DNA of 6,335 nt, from assembly GCA_023428035.1 (NCBI GenBank), contig JAEYZO010000649.1, positions 1-6,335 on the forward strand, read 5' to 3'. The notes below the pieces were generated by a model. It was not told where the DNA came from. It searched no databases and saw nothing but the letters and a program-made list of their open reading frames with translations. Shown in pieces: positions 1 to 5,602 of this stretch. The position numbers were made by a program, and so were the translations under genes. Source of the stretch: Pseudomonadota bacterium (GTDB lineage: Bacteria > Myxococcota_A > Polyangia > Polyangiales > Ga0077539). How positions within the stretch are numbered: position 1 is the first letter of the stretch; each line of letters starts with the position of its first letter.

Positions 1-1529
1 GGCCCCGAGCGCGCCAGCGCCATCGCCGCCGCGAGCGCCGTCGCCATGTAGAGCGGCCAGCGCAGGGTCAGGTCGTGCTTGTAGGGGTCGGTCTCCGAGA
101 GCCCCGAGACGCGCGCCCCGTAGTACGCCGCCCACGCCACCGCGACCCCCGCGTGCCACGCCCGGAGAGGCAAGGCCGCCGCCCCCACCGCGGCCAGCGC
201 CGTGAGCGCCGGGAGCGTCGGCACGAGGTAGCGCGGGTTCAGGAAGGGCCAGCCCCACACGTAGGGGCCTCCCTCATGCGCGCGCAGCGTGCAGGCCGCG
301 AGCACCCCCAGCGCCACCGCGCCGAGCATCGCGAGGGTGGCGTGGTCGGCCTCGTCGCGGGAGCGGCCGGGGCGACGCGACGCGAAGACCGCGGCGATGA
401 CCCAGGGCGAGCACTGCAGGAGCGAGCGCACCACCCAGCCCGCGCCGAAGGCCGCCGCGAGGTCCACCGCGCGAGGGAAGCCCGACGCGAGGCCGCTGTA
501 GTCGACCACGAAGCCCCAGAGGGCTCGGGGGTAGCGCGAGAGCACGTCGCGGGAGGGCAGGTCGGGCACCGTCGCCGCGGCGAGCCCGGCGCCCACCACG
601 AGGGCCGTCGCCCGCGCCGAGCGGCGCGCGCACCAGAGCGAGAAGAGCCACGCGAGCACCCACCAGCGGTAGGGCTCCAGGGGCTCGATGAAGCCGTGCA
701 CGGTCTGGGTGTTCTCGGTGCCCGTGCACGTGTGCGCGTTGCAGGGGCCGTAGGAGATCGGGCTCCACAGTCCGAAGCGCTGGTGGTTCACCCAGGACAT
801 CAAGCCCAGCGAGGGCGCGCTCGCGACGCCGTAGGCCCCCGCGCGGAGGGCGCGCTGACGGAGCGGGCCGTAGCCCAGGGTGACCATGCCGAGCAGGCCC
901 CAGGGGATCGCCATGAGGAGGTGGCACCCGAGCGCGGCGCTGGCGCACAGACCCATGAGCGAAGCCCAGATCGCGACGTCTCTGTCGCGCGTCGCTGCGA
1001 CCGAGCGTCGGCCCGCGAGCACGGCGAGCGAGGCGAGGCAGCCCGCGGGCACGAAGGGCGCGACCATCGTGGCCCAGAAGCCCGACGCGGTGCCCAGGGC
1101 CAAGGCCCACGCGCTCGCCGCGGCGACGTAGGGGCGGCGGGTGAGCGAGTGCACCACCGACGCGGTGGCCCAAGCGGAGACCCCGAGCATCAGCCAGAGG
1201 GCGCGGATCACCCCGCGGAAGCCCCCGAGCCAGGCCGCCGGGGCGAGGAGGTAGGCCTCGGTGGCCGGGAGGATCCCCCAGGCGCGGCCTCCCCTCGCGA
1301 CGAACCACCGCGGGCGAAGCTCGGGGAAGCTCTCCACGGGGCCGTTGAAGAAGCCGATGGAGCCGTGGTCAGCGACGGCGCGCACCTGCTCGAAGTGCGT
1401 CATCGAGTCGACGTCGAAGTTCGAGCGCCAGGGCGCGAGGGCGACCACCGCGAGGAGCAGGGCCGCGAGGGGGGCGAGCGCGATCATCGCGCCGCGGTGT
1501 CGGTGGAGCGGGCCGTCGAAGCGATCCAC
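1..1529 (-). CDS. Large multi-pass membrane protein, possible GT-C-type glycosyltransferase (3' end outside window)
   Basis: The frame is open from a GTG at 1529 to the left edge (509 codons seen, no stop), so the C-terminus is missing. About ten hydrophobic segments can be read. The first lies at about residues 15-34, just after a basic N-terminus (HRHRG), and others follow at intervals to the edge. After the first segment comes an acidic stretch, FDVDSMTHFE (about residues 38-47). GT-C glycosyltransferases usually carry acidic residues in this first loop, and polyprenyl-phosphate-sugar transferases of the PMT/ArnT type have this general layout. That function is inferred from topology only. 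An in-frame ATG at 1487 is the alternative start and would place the first helix at the very N-terminus. I prefer 1529 because the extra 14 codons show the local codon bias and supply a cytoplasmic basic end. Neither start has a clear Shine-Dalgarno. It follows pepF by 24 bp on the same strand, so co-transcription is likely. Confidence 0.7.
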   Translation of the reverse strand, partial: MDRFDGPLHRHRGAMIALAPLAALLLAVVALAPWRSNFDVDSMTHFEQVRAVADHGSIGFFNGPVESFPELRPRWFVARGGRAWGILPATEAYLLAPAAWLGGFRGVIRALWLMLGVSAWATASVVHSLTRRPYVAAASAWALALGTASGFWATMVAPFVPAGCLASLAVLAGRRSVAATRDRDVAIWASLMGLCASAALGCHLLMAIPWGLLGMVTLGYGPLRQRALRAGAYGVASAPSLGLMSWVNHQRFGLWSPISYGPCNAHTCTGTENTQTVHGFIEPLEPYRWWVLAWLFSLWCARRSARATALVVGAGLAAATVPDLPSRDVLSRYPRALWGFVVDYSGLASGFPRAVDLAAAFGAGWVVRSLLQCSPWVIAAVFASRRPGRSRDEADHATLAMLGAVALGVLAACTLRAHEGGPYVWGWPFLNPRYLVPTLPALTALAAVGAAALPLRAWHAGVAVAWAAYYGARVSGLSETDPYKHDLTLRWPLYMATALAAAMALARSG

Positions 1530-1553
1530 GGGCCCGGTGTGGATACACCAGGC

Positions 1554-3332
1554 TCAGGCGGCGCGGCGGAAGTCCTCGACCATGCGGGTCACGACGTCGA
1601 GGCCGCGGGCCCAGAAGCCCGGGTCGGTGATGTCGACGCCGAGGCGGGAGAGCATCGCCGCCGGGGCGTCTCCGCCGCCGCCCGCGAGGAGCTCCCTGTA
1701 CTTCGGCACGAAGGCCGCGGCGTCGCGCTCCCAGAGGGCGTAGAGGGCGAAGACCAGGAGCTGACCGAAGGCGTAGGAGTAGCAGTAGAAGCGGTAGTGG
1801 ATGAGGTGCGGGATCGCCGACCAGCCCCAGCGGTCGGCCTCGAAGCGCTCGACGGCGTCGCCGTAGAGCCGGTCCATCTCGCGGGTCCACAGGGCGCAGA
1901 GCTCCGACGCGGGCACGGTGCCAGCGGCGCGGCGCGCATGGGCCTCTCGCTCCCAGCGGGTGAAGGCCACCTGCCGGTGGATCGTCCCGAGGGCCTCCTC
2001 GATGCGCTGCGCGAGGAGCGCGCGACGGAGCGTCGGGTCGCGCTCGCCGTCGAGGAGGCTCCGCGCCAGCACCATCTCGCCGAAGACGCTCGCGGTCTCG
2101 GCCATGGGGCTCGTGGGCCAGTAGTTCAGCGGCGATTGCACCTCTCCCGCGAGGGCGAAGTGAACGCCGTGCCCGAGCTCGTGCGCGAGGGTGAAGACGT
2201 CTCGCAGCCGCCCGTGGTGGTTGGTGAGCACGCGTGGGCCGATGCCCGGGAGCATCCCGGAGCAGAAGGCGCCGTCGCGCTTTCCTGCGCGGGGCAGGGC
2301 GTCGATTCGCCGCTCGTCGAAGAAGGCGCGCGCGCGGTCGGCGATGTCGGGCGCGAGGGCGCCGAAGGCGTCGAGCACCATCGCGCGGGAGGTGGGCCAG
2401 TCGCAGTCGCGCTCCGGCGCGGGCCAGGGCGCGAGGAGGTCCCAGCTCGCGAGGCGGTCGAGGCCGAGGGCGCGGCCCTTCACCCGGAGGTACTCCTGCG
2501 CCACGGGGTAGTGGGCCTCCACCGCGGACATCAACGCGTCGAGGGTCGCGAGGGGGAGCTCGTCGTCGAGCATCGTGGGCGCCTCGGGAGAGGCGTAGCC
2601 GCGCAGGTCGGTCTCGAGCTTGTGGTCCTGGTAGACGGTGTTGGTGATGTAGGTGAGGAGCTCGCCCTCGCTCTGGAGCCTCTCGGTGAGCGCGCCCCAG
2701 GCTGATCGGCGCAGGTCGCGGTCGGGGTCCTCGCGGAGCCCGCGCAGCTCGGGGAGCGTGAGGGTCTTCGCCTCTCCCTTCACGGTGAGCTCGAAGCGCC
2801 AGCCCGTGGTGCGCTGGTCGTAGAGCTCGGTCCACGCGCGGCGGCCGGTGAGGTCCTTCGTCGAGAGGGCAGACTCGACCTCCCCCGCGAGGGTGTGCGG
2901 CGCCTGCGAGCGCGCGCGGGAGACGTGGTGCGCGTAGCTCGCGAGCTCGGGGCTCGCGGCCCACCTCGCGGCGACCTCGTCGCCCACCTTGCCGAGCTCG
3001 GTGTCGATGAAGCGCAGGCGGTTGGCGACGGCGGTGCCCCGCTCTCCGCAGCGCGAGGCCGAGGCGCGCACGGCCTCGTCGTCGCCCTGCGTCGACTGCA
3101 TCAGCCGCGCGTACATCTGCGGGCGGTACATCGCCGTGAGGGCCTCTTCGTAGCGGCGCAGGAGCGCCGCGAGCCCCGGGCCGTCGAGGGCGGCGACCTG
3201 GCCCTGGTGCGCCGAGGCGAGCTCCGTCGCGAGGGCGTCGGCGCGGTCGAGGTCGGCGGCGAGGCGCGGGTCGTCGGGGCCGGAGTAGAGGTCGGTGAGG
3301 TCCCAGGTCGGAGTGGTGTCGGAATCGTTCAC
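1554..3332 (-). CDS. pepF: M3-family oligoendopeptidase F-like zinc metallopeptidase
   Basis: A 592-aa protein, close to the usual ~600 aa of PepF-type M3 peptidases. These are cytoplasmic zinc enzymes that cut short oligopeptides. The zinc motif HELGH lies at residues 384-388 with E385 as catalytic base. E412 (in MAETAS), 28 residues after H384, fits the third zinc ligand. Near the C-terminus, the Tyr-rich HYRFYCYSYAFGQ (about 512-524) matches the substrate-binding Tyr/His region of M3 enzymes. The N-terminus (TWDLTDLYSGPDD) is typical of the PepF/M3 group. The frame is open further upstream to an ATG at 3623, but those 97 codons look unlike the family and cover the divergent gene. The GTG at 3332 has GAGGGAG seven bases upstream. 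There is no signal peptide, so it is probably intracellular. The next gene starts about 24 bp downstream. It is a housekeeping-type gene with all catalytic residues visible. Confidence 0.93.
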   Translation of the reverse strand: MNDSDTTPTWDLTDLYSGPDDPRLAADLDRADALATELASAHQGQVAALDGPGLAALLRRYEEALTAMYRPQMYARLMQSTQGDDEAVRASASRCGERGTAVANRLRFIDTELGKVGDEVAARWAASPELASYAHHVSRARSQAPHTLAGEVESALSTKDLTGRRAWTELYDQRTTGWRFELTVKGEAKTLTLPELRGLREDPDRDLRRSAWGALTERLQSEGELLTYITNTVYQDHKLETDLRGYASPEAPTMLDDELPLATLDALMSAVEAHYPVAQEYLRVKGRALGLDRLASWDLLAPWPAPERDCDWPTSRAMVLDAFGALAPDIADRARAFFDERRIDALPRAGKRDGAFCSGMLPGIGPRVLTNHHGRLRDVFTLAHELGHGVHFALAGEVQSPLNYWPTSPMAETASVFGEMVLARSLLDGERDPTLRRALLAQRIEEALGTIHRQVAFTRWEREAHARRAAGTVPASELCALWTREMDRLYGDAVERFEADRWGWSAIPHLIHYRFYCYSYAFGQLLVFALYALWERDAAAFVPKYRELLAGGGGDAPAAMLSRLGVDITDPGFWARGLDVVTRMVEDFRRAA

Positions 3333-3339
3333 GGCGGCG

Positions 3340-3346
3340 CTCCCTC
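3340..3346 (-). promoter_or_regulatory. Ribosome binding site deciding the pepF start
   Basis: On the minus strand the sequence reads GAGGGAG, seven bases before the GTG at 3332. It fixes the start within a frame that is open 291 bp further upstream. Confidence 0.65.
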
Positions 3347-3384
3347 GGCCGCGGTACGATGGCGCCCGCGGAACCGCAGCATCG

Positions 3385-3939
3385 ATGACACGGATGAGCG
3401 ACGAGTGGGAGCGCAAGGAGCAGGAGCAGCGCTCGAAGGCCTGGTACGCGATCCTCGGGATGGGCGCGCTGGTGGGCGGGGCCTTCGTGATCCTGGCGTG
3501 GATCCCCGACAGCCCCTTCAACGTGCCCTCGGAGCTTCCGGGGATGTCGCGCTTGAACTCCACCGCCCTGCGGGGCAACGCGGCGCCGGCCCTTCCCACC
3601 ACGAGCGCGACGGCGGCGGGCATCGGGGCGGCGTGTCAGGTGAGCGACATCTCGCGGGTGCAGTCGTGGCGGGAGCCCCTGCGGGCCTACAACGTCGCTG
3701 ACGCGATCACGGTCCACGCCGAGCGCGCGCGGAGCTTCGAGGTGGTGGGCTGGAACGCGCTGTCCCCCGACGAAGACGCGGGGGCGGGCGTCGGGTGCGT
3801 GGTGACCTTCACCTACCGCGAGGCGGGCCGGCAGCGCGTCGCGCGGTGGAACGTGTCTGAAGACCGGCAGACCGTGACCCCGGCGGACGACACGGCGCGG
3901 GCGCTCTCGCTGCGACCGACGGGGAGGCGGCGGCGCTGA
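3385..3939 (+). CDS. Hypothetical single-pass membrane protein with exported C-terminal domain
   Basis: A 184-aa protein not matched to a named family. Residues 1-18 are charged (DEWERKEQEQRSK), followed by one strong transmembrane helix at about 19-40. A Pro/Ser/Ala-rich linker (about 41-80) leads to a small domain (about 81-175) with two cysteines, C84 and C138, that could form a disulfide outside the cytoplasm. The tail is basic (RPTGRRRR). Topology is probably N-in/C-out, with the domain in the periplasm. The open frame extends back to 3295, but that part overlaps pepF. ATG at 3385 is chosen, and the ATG at 3394 (181 aa) is equally possible; neither has a good ribosome site. It is transcribed divergently from pepF with only 52 bp between the starts. 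TACGAT at 3355-3360 is a weak -10 candidate. It converges on the microprotein gene, 5 bp away. Confidence 0.8.
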   Translation: MTRMSDEWERKEQEQRSKAWYAILGMGALVGGAFVILAWIPDSPFNVPSELPGMSRLNSTALRGNAAPALPTTSATAAGIGAACQVSDISRVQSWREPLRAYNVADAITVHAERARSFEVVGWNALSPDEDAGAGVGCVVTFTYREAGRQRVARWNVSEDRQTVTPADDTARALSLRPTGRRRR

Positions 3940-3944
3940 GCGGT

Positions 3945-4022
3945 CTACCGCACGCTGTAGGCGAAGAAGGGCACGAGCACCCCGAGGGCGAGGAGCGAGC
4001 GGGAGCGTGAGCGGTCATCCAT
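3945..4022 (-). CDS. 25-aa hydrophobic microprotein
   Basis: ATG at 4022 to TAG at 3945-3947 encodes 25 residues. The N-terminus is charged (MDDRSRSRS). It is followed by a hydrophobic stretch, LLALGVLVPFFAY (residues 10-22), and a short SVR end. The start is preceded by a perfect GGAGGT with an ideal 8-base gap, the best ribosome site in the window, which is the main reason to believe this gene. The frame is open upstream to 4304, but the codons before 4022 give an Arg/Ser-rich, non-protein-like reading. The hydrophobic part is about 13-15 residues, short for a full membrane span. It may be a small membrane-associated protein, or a leader peptide whose downstream gene is now gone. The function is unknown. 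It converges with the membrane protein gene ending at 3939. Confidence 0.5.
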   Translation of the reverse strand: MDDRSRSRSLLALGVLVPFFAYSVR

Positions 4023-4030
4023 GACGGCGG

Positions 4031-4036
4031 ACCTCC
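4031..4036 (-). promoter_or_regulatory. Perfect Shine-Dalgarno of the microprotein
   Basis: Minus strand GGAGGT, eight bases before the ATG at 4022. It is fully complementary to the anti-SD core, unlike most starts in this window, which lack a recognisable site. Confidence 0.6.
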
Positions 4037-4070
4037 GATGGGCCACGACGACGCGCCCCTCGCGGCGCGG

Positions 4071-4095
4071 GACCATGACCTCTGAGGTCATGGTC
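4071..4095. promoter_or_regulatory. 25-bp near-perfect palindrome, operator-like
   Basis: The arms are GACCATGACCTC (4071-4082) and GAGGTCATGGTC (4084-4095), with a single T between them: 12 bp with no mismatch. A one-base centre favours a site for a dimeric DNA-binding protein over an RNA hairpin. It lies 49-73 bp upstream of the microprotein ATG on the minus strand, where an operator would be expected. It is also upstream of the plus-strand fragment at 4239-4367. The regulator is unknown. Confidence 0.6.
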
Positions 4096-4238
4096 GCACC
4101 GACCGGCGACGATAGAGTCAGGGCTACCCCTCGCCGTGCTCGGCGCGACGCTGACGCAGGTCGCGCTGCGTGATCGGATCGTGAACTCCCCCGAGGTGGC
4201 GGCGACGGGGCTCGACCGCGCGTAGCGGAGGCCGAGAC

Positions 4239-4367
4239 GTGCGGCTGTTCACGACTCTCACCTCGCTGGGCACGCCCATCGACGCGACCGCGCAGGAGGT
4301 GCACATCGAGTCGTACTTTCCCGCGGACGACGAGACGGAGCGCTTGCTCCGCGCGCTCGGGGGGTGA
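4239..4367 (+). pseudogene. 3' fragment resembling the C-terminus of an XRE-family (MmyB-like ligand domain) regulator
   Basis: From GTG 4239 to TGA 4365-4367 the frame encodes 42 residues that look like a real protein end: VRLFTTLTSLGTP, then EVHIESYFPADDETERLL. From memory of the family, helix-turn-helix regulators with a C-terminal MmyB-like ligand-binding domain often end with a segment of the form LRLFTTLTTLGTPQD...LRIE.FFPADE.T. No helix-turn-helix part precedes it, and an in-frame TGA lies at 4182-4184, so at most the last part of such a gene remains. In another frame, 4136-4225 also reads plausibly (LTQVALRDRIVNSPEV) before a TAG, so the remnant may begin there with a frameshift near 4220. 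A genuine 42-aa peptide is possible but less likely. The family match rests on recall alone. Confidence 0.45.
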
Positions 4368-4373
4368 GCGAGG

Positions 4374-4547
4374 CTACGCCGCGAAGATCTCGTCGCCGGA
4401 GCCCGCCGTCGCCGCGGCCGTGAGCCAGCGGGTGAGGCGAGCGACGTCTCCCTCGACGACGACCGCGGCGTGCTGGTCGGGCGAGAGCGCGATGCGCCGC
4501 GCATCGCAGAGCGCGAGGACCGCTATGGGCGCGTCGCGCAGACGCAC
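4374..4547 (-). pseudogene. Short orphan C-terminus (57 codons), family uncertain
   Basis: GTG 4547 to TAG 4374-4376 encodes 57 residues with strong GC3 bias. It includes CDARRIALSPDQHAAVV and ends DVARLTRWLTAA...SGDEIFAA. The ending, an acidic/Arg helix with a Trp followed by an A/T/S-rich stretch and DE(I/V)F, resembles the C-termini of some myxobacterial hypothetical or Rpn/PD-(D/E)XK-type proteins. That resemblance is weak and from memory. No ribosome site precedes the GTG. The upstream extension of this frame overlaps the Cys-rich gene and reads as noise, so this is more likely the surviving 3' end of a deleted gene than an intact small gene. It overlaps the end of the Cys-rich frame by 25 bp and converges with the regulator fragment 6 bp away. 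Confidence 0.4.
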
Positions 4548-4836
4548 CGCGGCGGGAAACCCGCTTGCGTCGTGGCGCAGACCTGCTCCTCGCGACACGC
4601 AGGGCCGTCGCCGCACCGGCAGCTCTCGATCTCCGCCCCGGAAGACTGATCCGCGAAGACGCAGCCCTGCGCGCGCCAATCGCACAGATCGTTTGTCGGA
4701 AGTACGTCGCGGCGTCGGCCGGGACGGAGCAATCCTCGTTCGCAACCGTCCCCGCGTCGCTCGCGACGGTTTCCGCGCGCGCGGAGCCGAACGCGACCAC
4801 CACCCACCCGAGGACACACACGCCACGCTTCGCCAC
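4523..4836 (-). pseudogene. Cys-rich secreted protein interrupted by one apparent 1-bp deletion
   Basis: GTG at 4836 begins a clear signal peptide: basic start (VAKRG), hydrophobic core (VCVLGWVVVAFG) and an A-x-A site in SARA before E22. The mature part starts with ETVASDAGTVANEDC. After codon 48 (...ATYFRQ) this frame stops looking like a protein. Starting at the same point, the -1 frame reads NDLCDWRAQGCVFADQ and continues with eight cysteines (motifs CRCGDGPAC, EEQVC, PRCVC) to TAG at 4523. Adding one A to the AAA run (4692-4694) joins both halves into a 104-aa protein with nine cysteines in the mature part. It would be an exported, probably disulfide-bonded protein of unknown role. Either the gene is inactivated or the base is a sequencing error. 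I see no canonical X-XXY-YYZ slippery site. No clear Shine-Dalgarno precedes the start. Confidence 0.6.
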
Positions 4837-4992
4837 GGCACTATCTGCGCGCCCGGTGGTCCGCGGGTCGACGCGACGGTGGGGGCCTGACGCCCGCCCC
4901 GACCGACCTCGCTCGCGGTCGAGGTTGAGCTCCCAATGCGGCCCGTGGCCGCGAGGGGGAATGACGAAGACGGGGGCGAGCACGAACCGCGA

Positions 4993-5021
4993 CGGCTCTT
5001 CCCCGCGCGTGCGGGGACCAC
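4993..5021 (-). repeat. Solitary 29-bp sequence resembling a type I-E CRISPR repeat
   Basis: On the plus strand it starts CGGCTCTT, has a core CCCCGCGCGTGCGGGG, and ends ACCAC. Its length is exactly 29 bp. Read on the minus strand (GTGGTCCCCG...GGAAGAGCCG) it differs at about three positions from the widespread I-E repeat form GTGTTCCCCG...GGATGAACCG, including changes in the 8-base 5' handle. No second copy lies about 61 bp away on either side, so there is no array. The translated frames even show the RARG/RVRG pattern typical of misread CRISPR repeats. It could be a relic or a stand-alone repeat-like element. Chance similarity of a GC-rich hairpin is also possible. It ends 58 bp before the antitoxin start. 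Confidence 0.5.
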
Positions 5022-5067
5022 GATGGAGCAGCGGCGCCGAGCGCCAGCGAGCCCTCGCACGTCGGTG

Positions 5068-5073
5068 TATCCT
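5068..5073 (+). promoter_or_regulatory. Candidate -10 element of the toxin-antitoxin operon (leaderless)
   Basis: TATCCT matches TATAAT at four of six positions and ends seven bases before the antitoxin ATG at 5080. Transcription would therefore begin at or next to the start codon. There is no Shine-Dalgarno before this ATG, which agrees with a leaderless mRNA. No -35 match is visible. Confidence 0.4.
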
Positions 5074-5079
5074 CACCCG

Positions 5080-5307
5080 ATGTCCGCAGCCCGCGAAGCT
5101 CTGCACGCGATCATCGACGAGCTGCCCGAGGAGTCGCTCGAGCGAGTGCTCGACGCGATCGTCGACATCGACGGGCCTCTCCCTCCCGAGGATGAGGCCG
5201 GCATCCGACGGGGCCTCGACGCAGTGCAGTCCGGCGCGATGATCGACGGCGCCGACGCCTTCGCTCGGCTCGACGCGATCCTTCAGCGACGCGTCGGCCG
5301 TGGATGA
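5080..5307 (+). CDS. Type II toxin-antitoxin system antitoxin (small acidic partner of ParE-like toxin)
   Basis: A 75-aa acidic protein directly before a RelE/ParE-type toxin, overlapping it by 4 bp. The N-terminal helix (ALHAIIDELPEESLERVLDAI, about residues 7-27) has the DELPEE pattern common in small addiction-module antitoxins. A Pro/acidic linker (GPLPPEDEAG) follows. The C-terminal half (about 42-72) would wrap the toxin. No obvious ribbon-helix-helix or helix-turn-helix motif is seen, so it may not bind DNA in the usual ParD way. ATG 5080 is chosen because the frame upstream (to 4936) reads through the CRISPR-like repeat and has no protein character. The start looks leaderless. The family assignment rests largely on the neighbour. 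Confidence 0.8.
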   Translation: MSAAREALHAIIDELPEESLERVLDAIVDIDGPLPPEDEAGIRRGLDAVQSGAMIDGADAFARLDAILQRRVGRG

Positions 5308-5320
5308 AGCGACGCGTCGC
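5286..5320 (+). promoter_or_regulatory. Hairpin presenting the toxin start codon in its loop
   Basis: GCGACGCGTCG (5286-5296) and CGACGCGTCGC (5310-5320) are perfectly complementary over 11 bp. The 13-base loop (5297-5309) holds the antitoxin stop and the toxin ATG (5304-5306). Each arm also contains the 10-bp self-palindrome CGACGCGTCG. In mRNA this should limit new initiation at the toxin start, while ribosomes finishing the antitoxin would melt it. As DNA, the two palindromes could be operator half-sites. No toxin Shine-Dalgarno is visible. Confidence 0.55.
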
Positions 5321-5594
5321 GTTCAGCCCCGAGTCCCTCGACGCGATCGCTGAGACCCTTGAGTGGTTGAGCGAACGGAGCGCCCCCGACGCGCTTGACC
5401 TCCGTCGAGAGCTCGAACGCTCGCTCGAACTCGTCGCCGAAGGCACGCTCAGCGGGCCCGTTCGCACCCTATCCGATGGCCGAGAGGCCCGTCGACTCGT
5501 CGTGCGCACCCTGCTCGTCTACTACGTCGCCACGGACGACGAGCTCCACGTCCTGCACGTCCGAGACGGCCGCCGCTCGCCCATCGAGCGCTGA
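5304..5594 (+). CDS. RelE/ParE-superfamily toxin
   Basis: A 96-aa basic protein with the ParE/RelE pattern. It opens with a beta strand (KRRVAFSPESLDAI), followed by two helices: residues about 10-25 (LDAIAETLEWLSE) and 29-46 (DALDLRRELERSLEL). The C-terminal sheet holds RRLVVRTLLVYYVATDDELHV (63-83) and the ending HVRDGRRSP. ParE toxins poison gyrase and RelE toxins cut mRNA at the ribosome; the sequence does not decide which. The helical hairpin and length suit ParE better. In many relatives the ending is H.RR-like, whereas here Asp (D88) stands two residues before the Arg pair. The ATG overlaps the antitoxin stop (ATGA), so translation is probably coupled. It converges with ccmE 8 bp downstream. 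Confidence 0.85.
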   Translation: MKRRVAFSPESLDAIAETLEWLSERSAPDALDLRRELERSLELVAEGTLSGPVRTLSDGREARRLVVRTLLVYYVATDDELHVLHVRDGRRSPIER

Positions 5595-5602
5595 AGGAGT
5601 CT

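Noticed and set aside
1536..1549. GGTGT-GGAT-ACACC stem between pepF and the membrane protein as a terminator
   Set aside because: The stem is only 5 bp with no T-run, and the 24-bp gap suits co-transcription better.
75..2705. 876-codon open frame on the plus strand, antisense to pepF and the membrane protein
   Set aside because: It reads as Arg/Gly/Glu/His-rich low-complexity protein without domains. Long antisense open frames are expected opposite GC3-biased genes.
1369..3717. 782-codon minus-strand frame overlapping pepF
   Set aside because: It is Arg/Pro-rich and a shifted reading of the real pepF gene, which has the complete M3 motif set.
4690..4698. Programmed -1 frameshift in the Cys-rich gene
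   Set aside because: The frame change is in the right direction, but there is no X-XXY-YYZ heptamer and no evident downstream pseudoknot. A base deletion is simpler.
4932..4960. Possible second, degenerate CRISPR repeat one spacer length from 4993-5021
   Set aside because: Apart from a C-run and a hairpin of different sequence, it does not align with the repeat.
4258..5106. Continuous 282-codon minus-strand frame across the CRISPR-like repeat
   Set aside because: Only the stretch at 4836-4693 is protein-like (signal peptide). The rest is Arg/Ala/Ser noise, and the start lies inside the antitoxin.
5149..5350. Repeated 12-mer CTCGACGCGATC in antitoxin and toxin
   Set aside because: All three copies encode LDAI in frame with preferred codons, so they are best explained by protein sequence and codon bias.
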